Shown here piece after piece: positions 55,629-64,000 of a stretch of DNA of 64,000 bases (position 1 is its first letter; each line of letters opens with the position of its first letter). The DNA lies in the NCBI RefSeq assembly GCF_014197435.1, contig NZ_JACIFP010000001.1, positions 3,720,001-3,784,000 on the forward strand. The letters are read 5' to 3'. The DNA is from Gordonia humi. GTDB lineage: Bacteria; Actinomycetota; Actinomycetes; Mycobacteriales; Mycobacteriaceae. The notes below the pieces were generated by a model. That model made no database searches and was not told the DNA's origin. It saw only the letters and a list, made by a program, of their open reading frames with translations. Made by a program: the position numbers and the translations under genes.

Positions 55629-57244
55629 CAGTCGCCGATCGCCTCGCCACGCAGGCCGAAGAGGTGGACTCGCGGTACCACCTCGCTTCCGGCATGCGCC
55701 GCCAGATGAACAAGGTGTTCCCGAGTCACTGGTCGTTCATGCTCGGTGAGGTCGCCCTCTACAGCTTCATCGTTCTGCTGCTGTCGGGCACCTACCTCAC
55801 GCTGTTCTTCGATCCGTCGATGGCGCACGTCCAGTACGACGGTGCGTATCAGCCGCTCAACGGCGTCACGATGAGTCGCGCGTACGAGACCACCCTGAAC
55901 CTCTCGTTCGAGGTCCGCGGCGGGCTCTTCGTCCGCCAGATCCACCACTGGGCAGCGCTGCTGTTCGCGGCGTCGATCATCCTGCACATGGCCCGTATCT
56001 TCTTCACCGGCGCCTTCCGTCGCCCGCGTGAGGCGAACTGGATCATCGGCTGCTTCCTGCTGCTGCTGGCGATGTTCGAGGGCTTCTTCGGATACTCGCT
56101 CCCGGACGACCTGCTCTCGGGTACCGGCATCCGCGCCGCGATGAGCGGCATCGTGTTGTCGATTCCCGTGGTCGGCACCTGGATCCAGTGGGCGCTGTTC
56201 AACGGCGACTTCCCGGGCGACATCATCATTCCGCGCCTGTACGTGCTGCACATCCTGGTGTTCCCGGCGATCATCCTCGCCCTGATCGGCGCGCACCTCG
56301 CGCTGGTCTGGTACCAGAAGCACACCCAGTTCCCCGGCCCGGGTCGCACCGAGAAGAACGTCGTCGGCATCCGCATCATGCCGGTCTTCGCGGCCAAGGG
56401 CGGGGCGTTCGCCGCGATCGTCATCGGATTCCTCGCTCTGATGGCCGGCGTCTTCCAGATCAACCCGGTGTGGAACATCGGTCCGTACAACCCGGCTCAG
56501 GTCTCGGCCGGTTCGCAGCCCGACATCTACATGATGTGGACGGACGGCTTCGCGCGACTGATGCCCGCATGGGAGCTCTACCTGGGCAACTACACCGTTC
56601 CGGCCGTGTTCTGGGTGGTTCTGATCATCGGTGTCATCTTCGCTCTGCTCTTCGGGTACCCGTGGATCGAGAAGAAGCTCACCGGCGACGACGCCCACCA
56701 CAACCTGCTGCAGCGTCCGCGTGACGCCCCGGTCCGCACCGCGGTGGGTGCGATGGCTCTGGCGTTCTACATCATCCTCACGGTGATGTGTATGAACGAC
56801 ATCATCGCGCTGAAGTTCCATGTGTCGCTCAACGCGACGACGTGGATGGGACGCATCGGCCTGCTGGTGGTCCCGCCGCTGGTGTACTTCATCACCTATC
56901 GGTGGGCTCTCTCGCTGCAGCGCAGCGACCGCGGTGTCCTCGAACACGGTATCGAGACCGGTATCATCCGTCGTCAGCCGCAGGGCGAGTACATCGAGAT
57001 CCATCAGCCGCTCGGCCCGGTCGACGACCACGGCCACCCGATCCCGCTCCCGTACGAGGGCGCTCCGCTGCCGAAGCGTATGAACAAGCTCGGCTCCGCG
57101 GGTTCGCCCGGCACCGGTACCGTCCTGGTTCCGGACTCGCAGGAGGAGCAGGCTCAGAACGTGCGCATCGCGCACGAGCAGCACGAGGCCGAGAAGAAGG
57201 CCCTGCAGGAGTTGCAGAGCAAGGGCGGAAACCCGCTCGCCTGA
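55625..57244 (+). CDS. qcrB: Cytochrome b subunit of complex III
   Basis: A 539-residue polytopic subunit carrying hemes bL and bH and both quinone sites; in mycobacteria it is the target of Q203 (telacebec). Landmarks are [40 protein letters not shown] (heme His), [54 protein letters not shown] and [10 protein letters not shown]. The C-terminal extension ([19 protein letters not shown]) is a soluble, charged helix. The ATG overlaps qcrA by 4 nt. Confidence 0.97.
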   Translation: MTVADRLATQAEEVDSRYHLASGMRRQMNKVFPSHWSFMLGEVALYSFIVLLLSGTYLTLFFDPSMAHVQYDGAYQPLNGVTMSRAYETTLNLSFEVRGGLFVRQIHHWAALLFAASIILHMARIFFTGAFRRPREANWIIGCFLLLLAMFEGFFGYSLPDDLLSGTGIRAAMSGIVLSIPVVGTWIQWALFNGDFPGDIIIPRLYVLHILVFPAIILALIGAHLALVWYQKHTQFPGPGRTEKNVVGIRIMPVFAAKGGAFAAIVIGFLALMAGVFQINPVWNIGPYNPAQVSAGSQPDIYMMWTDGFARLMPAWELYLGNYTVPAVFWVVLIIGVIFALLFGYPWIEKKLTGDDAHHNLLQRPRDAPVRTAVGAMALAFYIILTVMCMNDIIALKFHVSLNATTWMGRIGLLVVPPLVYFITYRWALSLQRSDRGVLEHGIETGIIRRQPQGEYIEIHQPLGPVDDHGHPIPLPYEGAPLPKRMNKLGSAGSPGTGTVLVPDSQEEQAQNVRIAHEQHEAEKKALQELQSKGGNPLA

Positions 57245-57266
57245 CTCTCCGGCACAGCACGACGGC

Positions 57267-57297
57267 GACGGCCGCCTCGCACAGCGAGGCGGCCGTC
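57267..57297 (+). terminator. Terminator of the ctaE-qcrCAB operon
   Basis: GACGGCCGCCTCG (57267-57279) and CGAGGCGGCCGTC (57285-57297) form a perfect 13-bp stem with the loop CACAG, 23 nt after the qcrB stop. GTCGTATTCG follows, only weakly T-rich. It lies between convergent transcription units and may serve both. Confidence 0.85.
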
Positions 57298-57396
57298 GTC
57301 GTATTCGCGTACCTGTCGTGGGCCGGATTCGACCACTCCCCCACCCCGCCGTCGGACCTCCCCTCGTCGACGGCGTCGGCGTCGGCGGCCGAGCCT

Positions 57397-58848
57397 TCAG
57401 CCGCCGGTCCGCCGGGCCGCACTCTCGCACAGCGCCCACAGGCGTGCCGCGTTCGCGACGGCGCGGTGATACTGCTCGGCGTAGTCGGTGTCGGTCGGGT
57501 CCTCGCGCCGCAGCGCGTCCGCGAGTCCCATCGATGAGACGAATTCAGCGGTCTCCGGCCGAGTCACGTCGGTGACCGACGGAAAGCCCGTGCGCAGGCC
57601 CGGATCCATCTCGTACGCGAGGTATTCGGAACGGATGCGATCGTGCTCTCGCATGGCGGCATTCCACACCTGCGTCGCATCGGCCGTCACTCCGTCTCGG
57701 CGCGGCCGAGCCCGCCACCATCGTCGCTTCGTCATGTCGCCGACGGCCGGGGCCCTGCCCGCGAGCCCGACCATCGACGTCTCCTCGTCCGGCCGGTGCA
57801 CGAGATGCGAGCGACAACGGTCGACCGCCACCATCGCCGTCGCGGACGTCGACGGCGGCGGATCGACGGACAGCCACGCCCGGCCGTCGTCGACGTGCGC
57901 GGCCCCGATCCGGTGATGCGAGCAGTGTCGTGCGAACGCCGCATCGCCGTGCGTCGTCGGGCCCGCCGTCAGCGCGACGACGTCGCCCACGGCCGGAAGG
58001 GCCGTCGACGCCTCGACGACGACCCCCGACCGACTGTGTTCGAGGACACGACACGCCCGCGGCGGATCCACCTGATCTGCGACGGGCGGCGGCGGACGCA
58101 GCATGTTCCCGGCCTCCGCGGCGATACCGGGGATCGGTCCGCAGACCGATGTGAAGGCGCCCAGCACGGCGTCGAGGCGATCGTCGGAGGCGCGGTGGAG
58201 GATCGTGCCGCGTATGCCGCGCCGTCGGCGCAGCGCCGCCGCGACGCACACCGCGTGGAGCAGCCGACGCCGATCGTTCCCGAGCGCCTCCCTCGGCAGA
58301 TGCGGCAGGACGACGTCGATGAAGTCCGGATAGTGCTCCATGCCGGGTCCGGCACGCACCACCTCGTCGAGGTCGCCCGCGGACACGCCGGCCGCATCGG
58401 CGGCGCGCGCGAGCTCCTGCGCTTCGAGGGCGGTCGTCTGCACGAGGCGAAGCGCGAAAGCGGTCAGAATCGGATCTCCGGTCGTGAGTCGCTGTTGCAC
58501 AGTCGGATCCGCCGCATACGACTGGAAGTCGGGCACACCCGGTGACGGACACAGGAGTTCGAGCGGGTCCGGCCGCAACACCGGACTCCCCGCTTCCACG
58601 ATGCGATCGTCGAGCCGCAGGGCGAGGGACGGGTCGGTCTCGTCGTACACGACGGGGACCACGCTCCCCCATCCGCCGCCGCGGAACGCGATCGGCGGGG
58701 AGCCGAAGAGGACGGGTCGCGCCTCGAGACCAGGGGCCCAGAGCAGGTCCGGACCGTCCGCCGGGTCTCTGAGCGTCACGAATCCCCGCCGCAGAGGGGT
58801 CAGCCGCAGAGGGGTCAGCAGACCCCGCGTCGCGTCACCGCTGGACAT
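57397..58848 (-). CDS. Unrecognised 483-residue protein in the Rv2197c/mmpS3 slot
   Basis: I cannot name this protein. It has no signal peptide and no membrane segment. It opens with an exact 15-bp DNA tandem duplication at 58789-58818 that gives LTPLRLTPLRRG. Middle segments include LEAQELARAADAAGVSAGDL, EHYPDFIDVVLPHLPREALG and RRRLLHAVCVAAALRRRRGI, which look helical and repeat-like. The C-terminal 100 residues (HDRIRSEYLAYEMDPGLRTG, FPSVTDVTRPETAEFVSSMG, YHRAVANAARLWALCESAAR) recall a domain seen in other uncharacterised actinobacterial proteins. The charged linker MTKRRWWRARPRRDGVTADA separates the two parts. The long, frame-preserving ORF in minus orientation supports a real gene. Confidence 0.75.
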   Translation of the reverse strand: MSSGDATRGLLTPLRLTPLRRGFVTLRDPADGPDLLWAPGLEARPVLFGSPPIAFRGGGWGSVVPVVYDETDPSLALRLDDRIVEAGSPVLRPDPLELLCPSPGVPDFQSYAADPTVQQRLTTGDPILTAFALRLVQTTALEAQELARAADAAGVSAGDLDEVVRAGPGMEHYPDFIDVVLPHLPREALGNDRRRLLHAVCVAAALRRRRGIRGTILHRASDDRLDAVLGAFTSVCGPIPGIAAEAGNMLRPPPPVADQVDPPRACRVLEHSRSGVVVEASTALPAVGDVVALTAGPTTHGDAAFARHCSHHRIGAAHVDDGRAWLSVDPPPSTSATAMVAVDRCRSHLVHRPDEETSMVGLAGRAPAVGDMTKRRWWRARPRRDGVTADATQVWNAAMREHDRIRSEYLAYEMDPGLRTGFPSVTDVTRPETAEFVSSMGLADALRREDPTDTDYAEQYHRAVANAARLWALCESAARRTGG

Positions 58849-58974
58849 GAGCGGCTACCGGAACACGAACACGAGCGCCGTCGTCGTCGGCGTGGTCCAC
58901 ACGGTGCCGTGGTCGTGGAGGGTGGTCGTTGAGACGTGATCGGCGGACGTCGGCATCATGCCAGGAACGTGACA

Positions 58975-59508
58975 TCACCAACTGTCACCACTGCGTCGTT
59001 CGCAGACGAGGAGACCGGAGGTGTCCTCGTCGGCCGACCGACCGGTGAGGAGAACCAACACGGAACCCCGGTCACCCGGTGTCGAGCGCACGCCGTGAGC
59101 GGTGCAGACGCCGAGAGGGCCCGTCCAGGGCTGCCATCCGCGTCGGAGGTACAGCGGCCGTCCGGCGTCCGAGGCACCGAGCGCACCGAGGTCGTAGGAG
59201 CGTCGGATGATCGCGTCGATCCGCTCCATCACGGTGTCGCCGATACCGCGGCGACGCATGTGCGCCGCGACGGCGACGGCCTCGACGTAGCCCGTACGCA
59301 GCACCGCACCCGAGACCTCCAGGTGGCGCTGTACGAGCGCGGCGTGTCCGACGATCGTCCCGCGGTCGTCTTCGGCGATCACGTGAAGACCGCCGAGGCA
59401 GTGATCGAAGTCCGTGTCGTCGAAGTCGCCGGCGAATGCCTCCGACAGGAAGGTCTTCAGCGACGCCCGGTCCGCCTCCGACATCTCGTGGGTATGACGA
59501 AGCCGCAC
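58975..59508 (-). CDS. AAC(2')-I-like aminoglycoside acetyltransferase (GNAT)
   Basis: A 177-residue GNAT protein that aligns along its length with chromosomal AAC(2')-I enzymes of mycobacteria. Matching segments are LSEAFAGDFDDTDFDHCLGG (mycobacterial AFAGDFTETDWEHTLGG), HAALVQRHLEVSGAVLRTGY followed by VEAVAVAAHMRRRGIGDTVM (acetyl-CoA motif), YDLGALGASDAGRPLYLRRG and WQPWTGPLGVCTAHGVRSTP. It ends ERRSGDSW where AAC(2')-Ic ends WRAGDVW. The GTG at 59508 (VRLRHTHEM) restores strand 1 and gives the family length; the ATG at 59484 would drop it. The GTG lies inside a 13-bp hairpin. Substrate in this organism is unproven: family members acetylate the 2'-amino group of gentamicin-type drugs and may have a cell-wall role. 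Confidence 0.88.
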   Translation of the reverse strand: MRLRHTHEMSEADRASLKTFLSEAFAGDFDDTDFDHCLGGLHVIAEDDRGTIVGHAALVQRHLEVSGAVLRTGYVEAVAVAAHMRRRGIGDTVMERIDAIIRRSYDLGALGASDAGRPLYLRRGWQPWTGPLGVCTAHGVRSTPGDRGSVLVLLTGRSADEDTSGLLVCERRSGDSW

Positions 59509-59528
59509 CCGGTATCCGGGTGCGGCTT
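59500..59528 (-). terminator. Hairpin after ctaF covering the start codon of the acetyltransferase gene
   Basis: AAGCCGCACCCGG (59500-59512) and CCGGGTGCGGCTT (59516-59528) are exact reverse complements around a 3-nt loop. On the minus strand the hairpin starts 19 nt after the ctaF stop (59547). Its 3' arm contains the GTG start at 59508. It may end most ctaC-ctaF transcripts and also hide the start of the downstream gene. The tail is not U-rich (CGTCATACC). Confidence 0.8.
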
Positions 59529-59546
59529 TGTCGGATGCTGTGTGCG

Positions 59547-59963
59547 TCAGTGCTTCTCGGGTCCGACGTGGTACTCGAACACCAGGCCCGCGACACTGCC
59601 GACGATCACGAACACCATGGCGATCGCGAACCAGAAGTTCGCGGTCGCGAAGCCGATCGCGAACAGTGCGGCGCCGCCGGCGATCATGATCGGCCAGTAG
59701 CTGCCGGGGCTGAAGAAGCCGAGTTCGCCCGCGCCGTCCTCGATCTCGGCCTCCTCGAAGTCCTCGGGGCGGATCTCGACGCGTCGCGCGACGAACCGGA
59801 AGTAGGTGCCCGCGATGAGCGCCAGGCCGCCCGCGAAGAACATGCAGGCCGCGCCCGCCCATTCCACACCGGTCCGGTAGTAGAAGGTGCACACCGTGTA
59901 GATGACACCCATCAGGATGAAGAAGACTGCGAGGACCTCGAAGATCCGTGCTTCGACCTTCAT
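59547..59963 (-). CDS. ctaF: Actinobacterial cytochrome c oxidase subunit IV
   Basis: A 138-residue four-helix accessory subunit of the aa3 oxidase. N-terminal helices are FEVLAVFFILMGVIYTVCTF and GAACMFFAGGLALIAGTYFR, followed by ARRVEIRPEDFEEAEIEDGA. The C-terminal pair is YWPIMIAGGAALFAIGFATA and WFAIAMVFVIVGSVAGLVFE. It shares one base with ctaC (TGATG). The pairing ctaC-ctaF is the standard actinobacterial arrangement. Confidence 0.96.
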   Translation of the reverse strand: MKVEARIFEVLAVFFILMGVIYTVCTFYYRTGVEWAGAACMFFAGGLALIAGTYFRFVARRVEIRPEDFEEAEIEDGAGELGFFSPGSYWPIMIAGGAALFAIGFATANFWFAIAMVFVIVGSVAGLVFEYHVGPEKH

Positions 59964-61114
59964 CAGCTATCGCCTCCCTGCGCCGGCTTGCACTGAGCCA
60001 GCTTGGTGTTAGACGCATCCCCGATATCGGAGGGGAGCTTGTCGTTGGACACGCGGCGCGTGTCGAACGGGACCGTGGTGACCGACTCGGGTTCCTGGCA
60101 GATGGCTTCCAGCGCCTCGGCGTTCGACGCCTTCGGGTTCGCGTCGCGGTACTCGATGTACTTGGCGAAGTCTGCCGGGCTGACCGCACGGACCTCGAAG
60201 TTCATCATCGCGTGGAACGTTCCACACATCTCGGCGCATCGTCCGACGAAGGCGCCCTCACGGTCGATCGAGCTGATCTGGAAGCTCGGATCCTGGTGGT
60301 TCTGCTCCGGGAACGGCATCACGTCGCGCTTGAAGAGGAACTCCGGCACCCAGAACGAGTGGACGACGTCGGCCGCGGCCAGATCGAATTGGATACGGGT
60401 GTCCGTCGGCAGGACGAGGACCGGGATCGTCGACGAGGTGCCGAGCGTCTCGATCTTGTCGTAGGTCAGGTACTTGCGCTCTTCGGCCGAGCGCCCACCG
60501 GCCGCGCCGTGGATCTCTTCCTTCTCACCCTCGTGCTCCCGGTACTGCGGGATCTGGAGCTCGAAGGGGTCGCCCTTGCGCGAGTCGGCCGGATCGACCA
60601 GCTGCCTGCCGTCGAGGTTCACCGAGTTGTAGCCGAACTTCCAGTTCCACTGGAAGGCGGTCACGTCGACCACCACGGCCGGGTTCTCCTGCTTGTCCTC
60701 GACCTTGTTCTGCACGATGACCGTGAAGTAGAACATGACGGCGATCAGCACGAACGGAATCGCGGTGTACGCGAGTTCCAGCGGCACGTTGTAGCCGGTC
60801 TGGCGCGGGATCATGTCGTCGTCGGAGCCGTCCGCCTTCGCCCGGTGGAAGGTGATCGTCCAGAAGATCAGACCCCAGACCAGCACGCCCATCGCCAGCG
60901 CGGCGATGACCGACCATGTCCAGAACTGTCGCATGTCGTGCGCTTCGGGGGTCACGCCCTCGGGCCAACCGAATCGCAGTGCTTCGTCAGCACTGCATCC
61001 CGACGTCATCAGCACGACGACACCCAGGACCGCGAGGGCACTCAGTGTTTTGATCGTGCGCGACGCGGATTTCCCACGTCGTGCCGACGGCCGTCCACGG
61101 TTCGTCAATTTCAC
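59963..61114 (-). CDS. ctaC: Cytochrome c oxidase subunit II
   Basis: A 383-residue lipoprotein subunit that receives electrons from QcrC through its CuA centre. The signal peptide LSALAVLGVVVLMTSGC has the lipobox TSGC at about residue 40. Two membrane helices follow (FWTWSVIAALAMGVLVWGLI, AYTAIPFVLIAVMFYFTVIV). The cupredoxin domain has AFQWNWKFGY, VVHSFWVPEFLFKRDVMP and the CuA motif GRCAEMCGTFHAMMNFEVRA (C, E, C, H, M). An insertion around GEKEEIHGAAGGRSAEERK is typical of actinobacteria. AGGAAGG precedes the GTG start. Confidence 0.96.
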   Translation of the reverse strand: MKLTNRGRPSARRGKSASRTIKTLSALAVLGVVVLMTSGCSADEALRFGWPEGVTPEAHDMRQFWTWSVIAALAMGVLVWGLIFWTITFHRAKADGSDDDMIPRQTGYNVPLELAYTAIPFVLIAVMFYFTVIVQNKVEDKQENPAVVVDVTAFQWNWKFGYNSVNLDGRQLVDPADSRKGDPFELQIPQYREHEGEKEEIHGAAGGRSAEERKYLTYDKIETLGTSSTIPVLVLPTDTRIQFDLAAADVVHSFWVPEFLFKRDVMPFPEQNHQDPSFQISSIDREGAFVGRCAEMCGTFHAMMNFEVRAVSPADFAKYIEYRDANPKASNAEALEAICQEPESVTTVPFDTRRVSNDKLPSDIGDASNTKLAQCKPAQGGDS

Positions 61115-61422
61115 GCCTTCCTGCTGGCAGGGAGCTGTTCCACAAGGTTCACACCAGAGCTTCTCCGGCCCTGCCGCAATTCTTGCACCTAGTAACTACG
61201 CAGCGTAGTCCAACCCGCGCGCGAGTTCTCTATTGGGTCGGCGGATGTCGCGACGGCGGTACGCGACCTGCAGCTTTGCGGCGGCACTGCGTGGCGTCGA
61301 CCTCACGTCGGCCCCGAGATGTCGCACCCGCGCGCGCTTCTACGGCATAGTGGACCGGGCGTGCGAGCACCACGGGGGCTTCGGCGCGCGTACTTGCAAT
61401 CTATGGAAAGAGGCTCGTCAGC
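61115..61422. promoter_or_regulatory. Divergent ctaC/asnB control region
   Basis: A 308-base interval without a credible gene. It contains the 15-bp palindrome ACTACGC-A-GCGTAGT at 61195-61209, close to the likely ctaC promoter (minus-strand TACTAGG near 61190). A CATAGT box near 61345-61350 may serve asnB. AGAGG lies about 10 nt before the asnB GTG. Confidence 0.5.
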
Positions 61423-63348
61423 GTGTGCGGCTTGCTCGGAATGCTCACCAGCGACGGCTCGGCGCCCGCCACCGCCGAACTCATCGCGTCGGCGGCGCAC
61501 TGCATGCGTCACCGCGGACCCGACGAACCCGGTACGTGGAACGACGACGACATCGTCCTCGGCTTCAACCGTCTGTCGATCATCGACATCGAGCACTCGC
61601 ACCAGCCGCTGCGCTGGGGTCCGCCGGAGAATCCGGACCGGTACGCCCTCGTCTTCAACGGCGAGATCTACAACTACCTGGAGATCCGCGACGAACTGGC
61701 CACGGAGTTCGGGACTCGGTTCCGGACCGAGGGCGACGGCGAGTCGATCGTCGCCGGGTTCCACCACTGGGGCCCCGACGTCGTCCGCAGGCTCCGGGGG
61801 ATGTTCGCCTTCGCCGTCTGGGACACGCAGACACGCGAACTGTTCCTGGCCCGCGACCGCTTCGGCATCAAACCCATGTTCCTGGCGACCAGCGACGCCG
61901 GTACCGCGTTCGGCAGTGAGAAGAAGAGCCTCCTGGAGATCCTCGACCGGATGGGCCTCGATGCCGAACTCGACGATCGAGCGATCGAGCACTACACCGT
62001 GCTCCAGTACGTGCCCGAGCCCGAGAGCCTGCACCGGAACATCACCCGTCTCGAGTCCGGCTGCTACGCGACGCTGCGGCCGGGCGTCGCCCCGAAGGTG
62101 ACGCGCTACTTCGATCCCAAGTTCCCGGTCCGGCCCTTCGCCGCCGGAGGCGAACAGAAGCGGTACGACGAGATCGCCGACGCCCTGCGCGATTCCGTGG
62201 CCAAGCACATGCGCGCCGATGTGACCGTCGGTTCGTTCCTCTCCGGCGGCATCGACTCCACCGCGATCGCGGCGCTGGCGATCCAGCACAACCCGGACCT
62301 GATCACCTTCACCACCGGATTCGAGCGCGACGGCTACTCCGAGGTCGACGTCGCCGCCGAGTCGGCCGAGGCGATCGGCGCCCGCCACGTCGTGAAGGTG
62401 GTCTCCCCCAGCGAGTTCATCGAGGCGCTCCCGAAGATCATTTGGTACCTCGACGATCCCGTCGCCGACCCCGCGCTGGTGCCCCTGTACTTCGTCGCGG
62501 CCGAGGCGCGCAAACACGTCAAGGTGGTGCTGTCCGGCGAGGGCGCCGACGAACTGTTCGGCGGCTACACCATCTATAAGGAGCCGCTCTCGCTCGGCGC
62601 GTTCGACAAGCTGCCCGGCGGTATTCGACGACTCGCCGGCAAGGTGTCCGAGCGTATCCCGGAGGGGACCCGTGGAAAGAGCCTTCTGCACCGCGGCTCG
62701 CTGAGCCTGGAAGAGCGCTACTACGGCAACGCCCGGAGCTTCGACGACGCCCGCCTGCAGGCGGTGCTCCGCACCTTCCGTCCCGACTGGATGCACCAGG
62801 ACGTCACCGCACCGATCTATCGGATGAGCGAGGGCATGGATCCGGTGACGCGCATGCAGCACCTGGACCTGTTCACCTGGCTGCGCGGCGACATCCTGGT
62901 CAAGGCCGACAAGATCACCATGGCGAACTCACTGGAGCTGCGGGTGCCCTTCCTGGACAAGGAGGTCTTCGCCGTCGCCGAGCAGCTCCCGTTCGATGAG
63001 AAGATCGCACACGACACCACCAAGTACGCGCTCCGCAAGGCTCTCGAGCAGATCGTCCCGCCGCACGTCCTGCATCGGCGCAAGCTGGGCTTCCCGGTGC
63101 CCCTGCGGCACTGGCTCGCGGGCACCGAGATGTACGACTGGGCCCGCGAACTCATCGCCGCGTCCGACACCGATCACATCTTCGACAAGGCCTTCACCCT
63201 GCAGATGCTCGACGAGCACAAGGCCGGGACCGTCGACAACAGCCGCCGCATCTGGACCGTGATCTGCTTCATGCTCTGGTACGGCATCTTCGTCGACGGA
63301 TCGGTGACGCCGCAGATCGATGAGCGAGACTATCCCGTGCGCCTCTGA
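61423..63348 (+). CDS. asnB: Glutamine-dependent asparagine synthetase-type amidotransferase
   Basis: A 641-residue class II amidotransferase. Cys2 after processing (MCGLLGMLTSDG) is the glutaminase nucleophile, with HRGPDEPGTW, NGEIYNYLEIRDEL and the substrate loop RTEGDGESIVAG. The C-terminal ATP-pyrophosphatase domain has VGSFLSGGIDSTAIAALAIQ (SGGxDS), SGEGADELFGGYTIYK and KADKITMANSLELRVPFLDK. In M. tuberculosis the orthologue Rv2201 sits next to ctaC, and related enzymes amidate meso-DAP or D-Glu in peptidoglycan precursors, so either asparagine synthesis or envelope amidation is possible. GTG at 61423. Confidence 0.94.
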   Translation: MCGLLGMLTSDGSAPATAELIASAAHCMRHRGPDEPGTWNDDDIVLGFNRLSIIDIEHSHQPLRWGPPENPDRYALVFNGEIYNYLEIRDELATEFGTRFRTEGDGESIVAGFHHWGPDVVRRLRGMFAFAVWDTQTRELFLARDRFGIKPMFLATSDAGTAFGSEKKSLLEILDRMGLDAELDDRAIEHYTVLQYVPEPESLHRNITRLESGCYATLRPGVAPKVTRYFDPKFPVRPFAAGGEQKRYDEIADALRDSVAKHMRADVTVGSFLSGGIDSTAIAALAIQHNPDLITFTTGFERDGYSEVDVAAESAEAIGARHVVKVVSPSEFIEALPKIIWYLDDPVADPALVPLYFVAAEARKHVKVVLSGEGADELFGGYTIYKEPLSLGAFDKLPGGIRRLAGKVSERIPEGTRGKSLLHRGSLSLEERYYGNARSFDDARLQAVLRTFRPDWMHQDVTAPIYRMSEGMDPVTRMQHLDLFTWLRGDILVKADKITMANSLELRVPFLDKEVFAVAEQLPFDEKIAHDTTKYALRKALEQIVPPHVLHRRKLGFPVPLRHWLAGTEMYDWARELIAASDTDHIFDKAFTLQMLDEHKAGTVDNSRRIWTVICFMLWYGIFVDGSVTPQIDERDYPVRL

Positions 63349-63379
63349 CCGTCTCGTCGGGTGGTCTGCGCGAGAAGCA

Positions 63380-63439
63380 CGCGGCACCCGGCGACTTCCG
63401 CGGCCCTCGGGAGTGCCGCCGATGTCGTCGGGTGCCGCG
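63380..63439. repeat. Dispersed palindromic element, copy 2 (asnB/adoK junction)
   Basis: A 60-bp element with perfect outer arms CGCGGCACCCG (63380-63390) and CGGGTGCCGCG (63429-63439). Its inner arms CGACTTCCGCGG and CCGCCGATGTCG pair at 10 of 12. It is about 84% identical to the element at 34503-34552 and also sits between convergent genes. Confidence 0.75.
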
Positions 63440-63485
63440 GATAGCTGAGTCGGCGGCGCGGTGTCACCCGGCCGGGGTCCGACGA

Positions 63486-64000
<515 letters not shown>

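Overview
The window is GC-rich actinobacterial chromosome, almost fully coding, with gene content and order of the Mycobacteriales (mycolic-acid bacteria). Long stretches run parallel to the Mycobacterium tuberculosis Rv2145c-Rv2202c block. The carotenoid genes, the ileS next to divIVA and the local insertions suggest a Gordonia-like genus rather than Mycobacterium; the genus call is an inference. I see no tRNA, rRNA, CRISPR array, insertion sequence or phage gene.

1-24844 (all minus strand): ileS with a T-box leader, then the division and cell-wall (dcw) cluster read right to left: mraZ, rsmH, ftsL-like, pbpB, murE, a 170-residue MurF-like remnant, mraY, murD, ftsW, murG, murC, ftsQ, ftsZ, pgeF, yggS, sepF, yggT, divIVA. 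Many junctions are 4-base ATGA/GTGA overlaps. The striking departure is that a full murF is absent: only a diverged, free-standing copy of its C-terminal domain lies between murE and mraY. A DUF3040 gene and a HEPN-family gene lie upstream of mraZ.

25074-37812: a GNAT protein, LppM-like lipoprotein, metF, and a plus-strand operon idsA2-crtI-mptA-crtB that interleaves carotenoid synthesis with a lipomannan mannosyltransferase. Then come a DNA-binding protein and PknL (divergent), aroG, an exoribonuclease and a GT87 mannosyltransferase.

37828-48930: envelope genes: acyltransferase, ROK glucokinase, an ArsA-like protein that has lost its P-loop lysines, two small START/SRPBCC-type proteins, fadD15, pimB', a lipoprotein with an HELLH motif, and two NlpC/P60 proteins, the second preceded by a ydaO (c-di-AMP) riboswitch.

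49096-64000: a DnaQ-UvrC fusion with a DNA-damage-type promoter, a stand-alone Lrp/RAM domain, trpD, the cytochrome bcc-aa3 supercomplex genes (ctaE-qcrCAB and, on the other strand, ctaC-ctaF), an AAC(2')-like acetyltransferase and an unrecognised 483-residue protein where mycobacteria carry mmpS3 and Rv2197c, asnB, and the 3' part of adoK.

Regulation visible in the sequence includes many leaderless promoters (TANNNT 6-8 nt before the start codon), T-box and ydaO riboswitches, a 10-bp-periodic MraZ operator, and a related palindromic element found between two separate convergent gene pairs.
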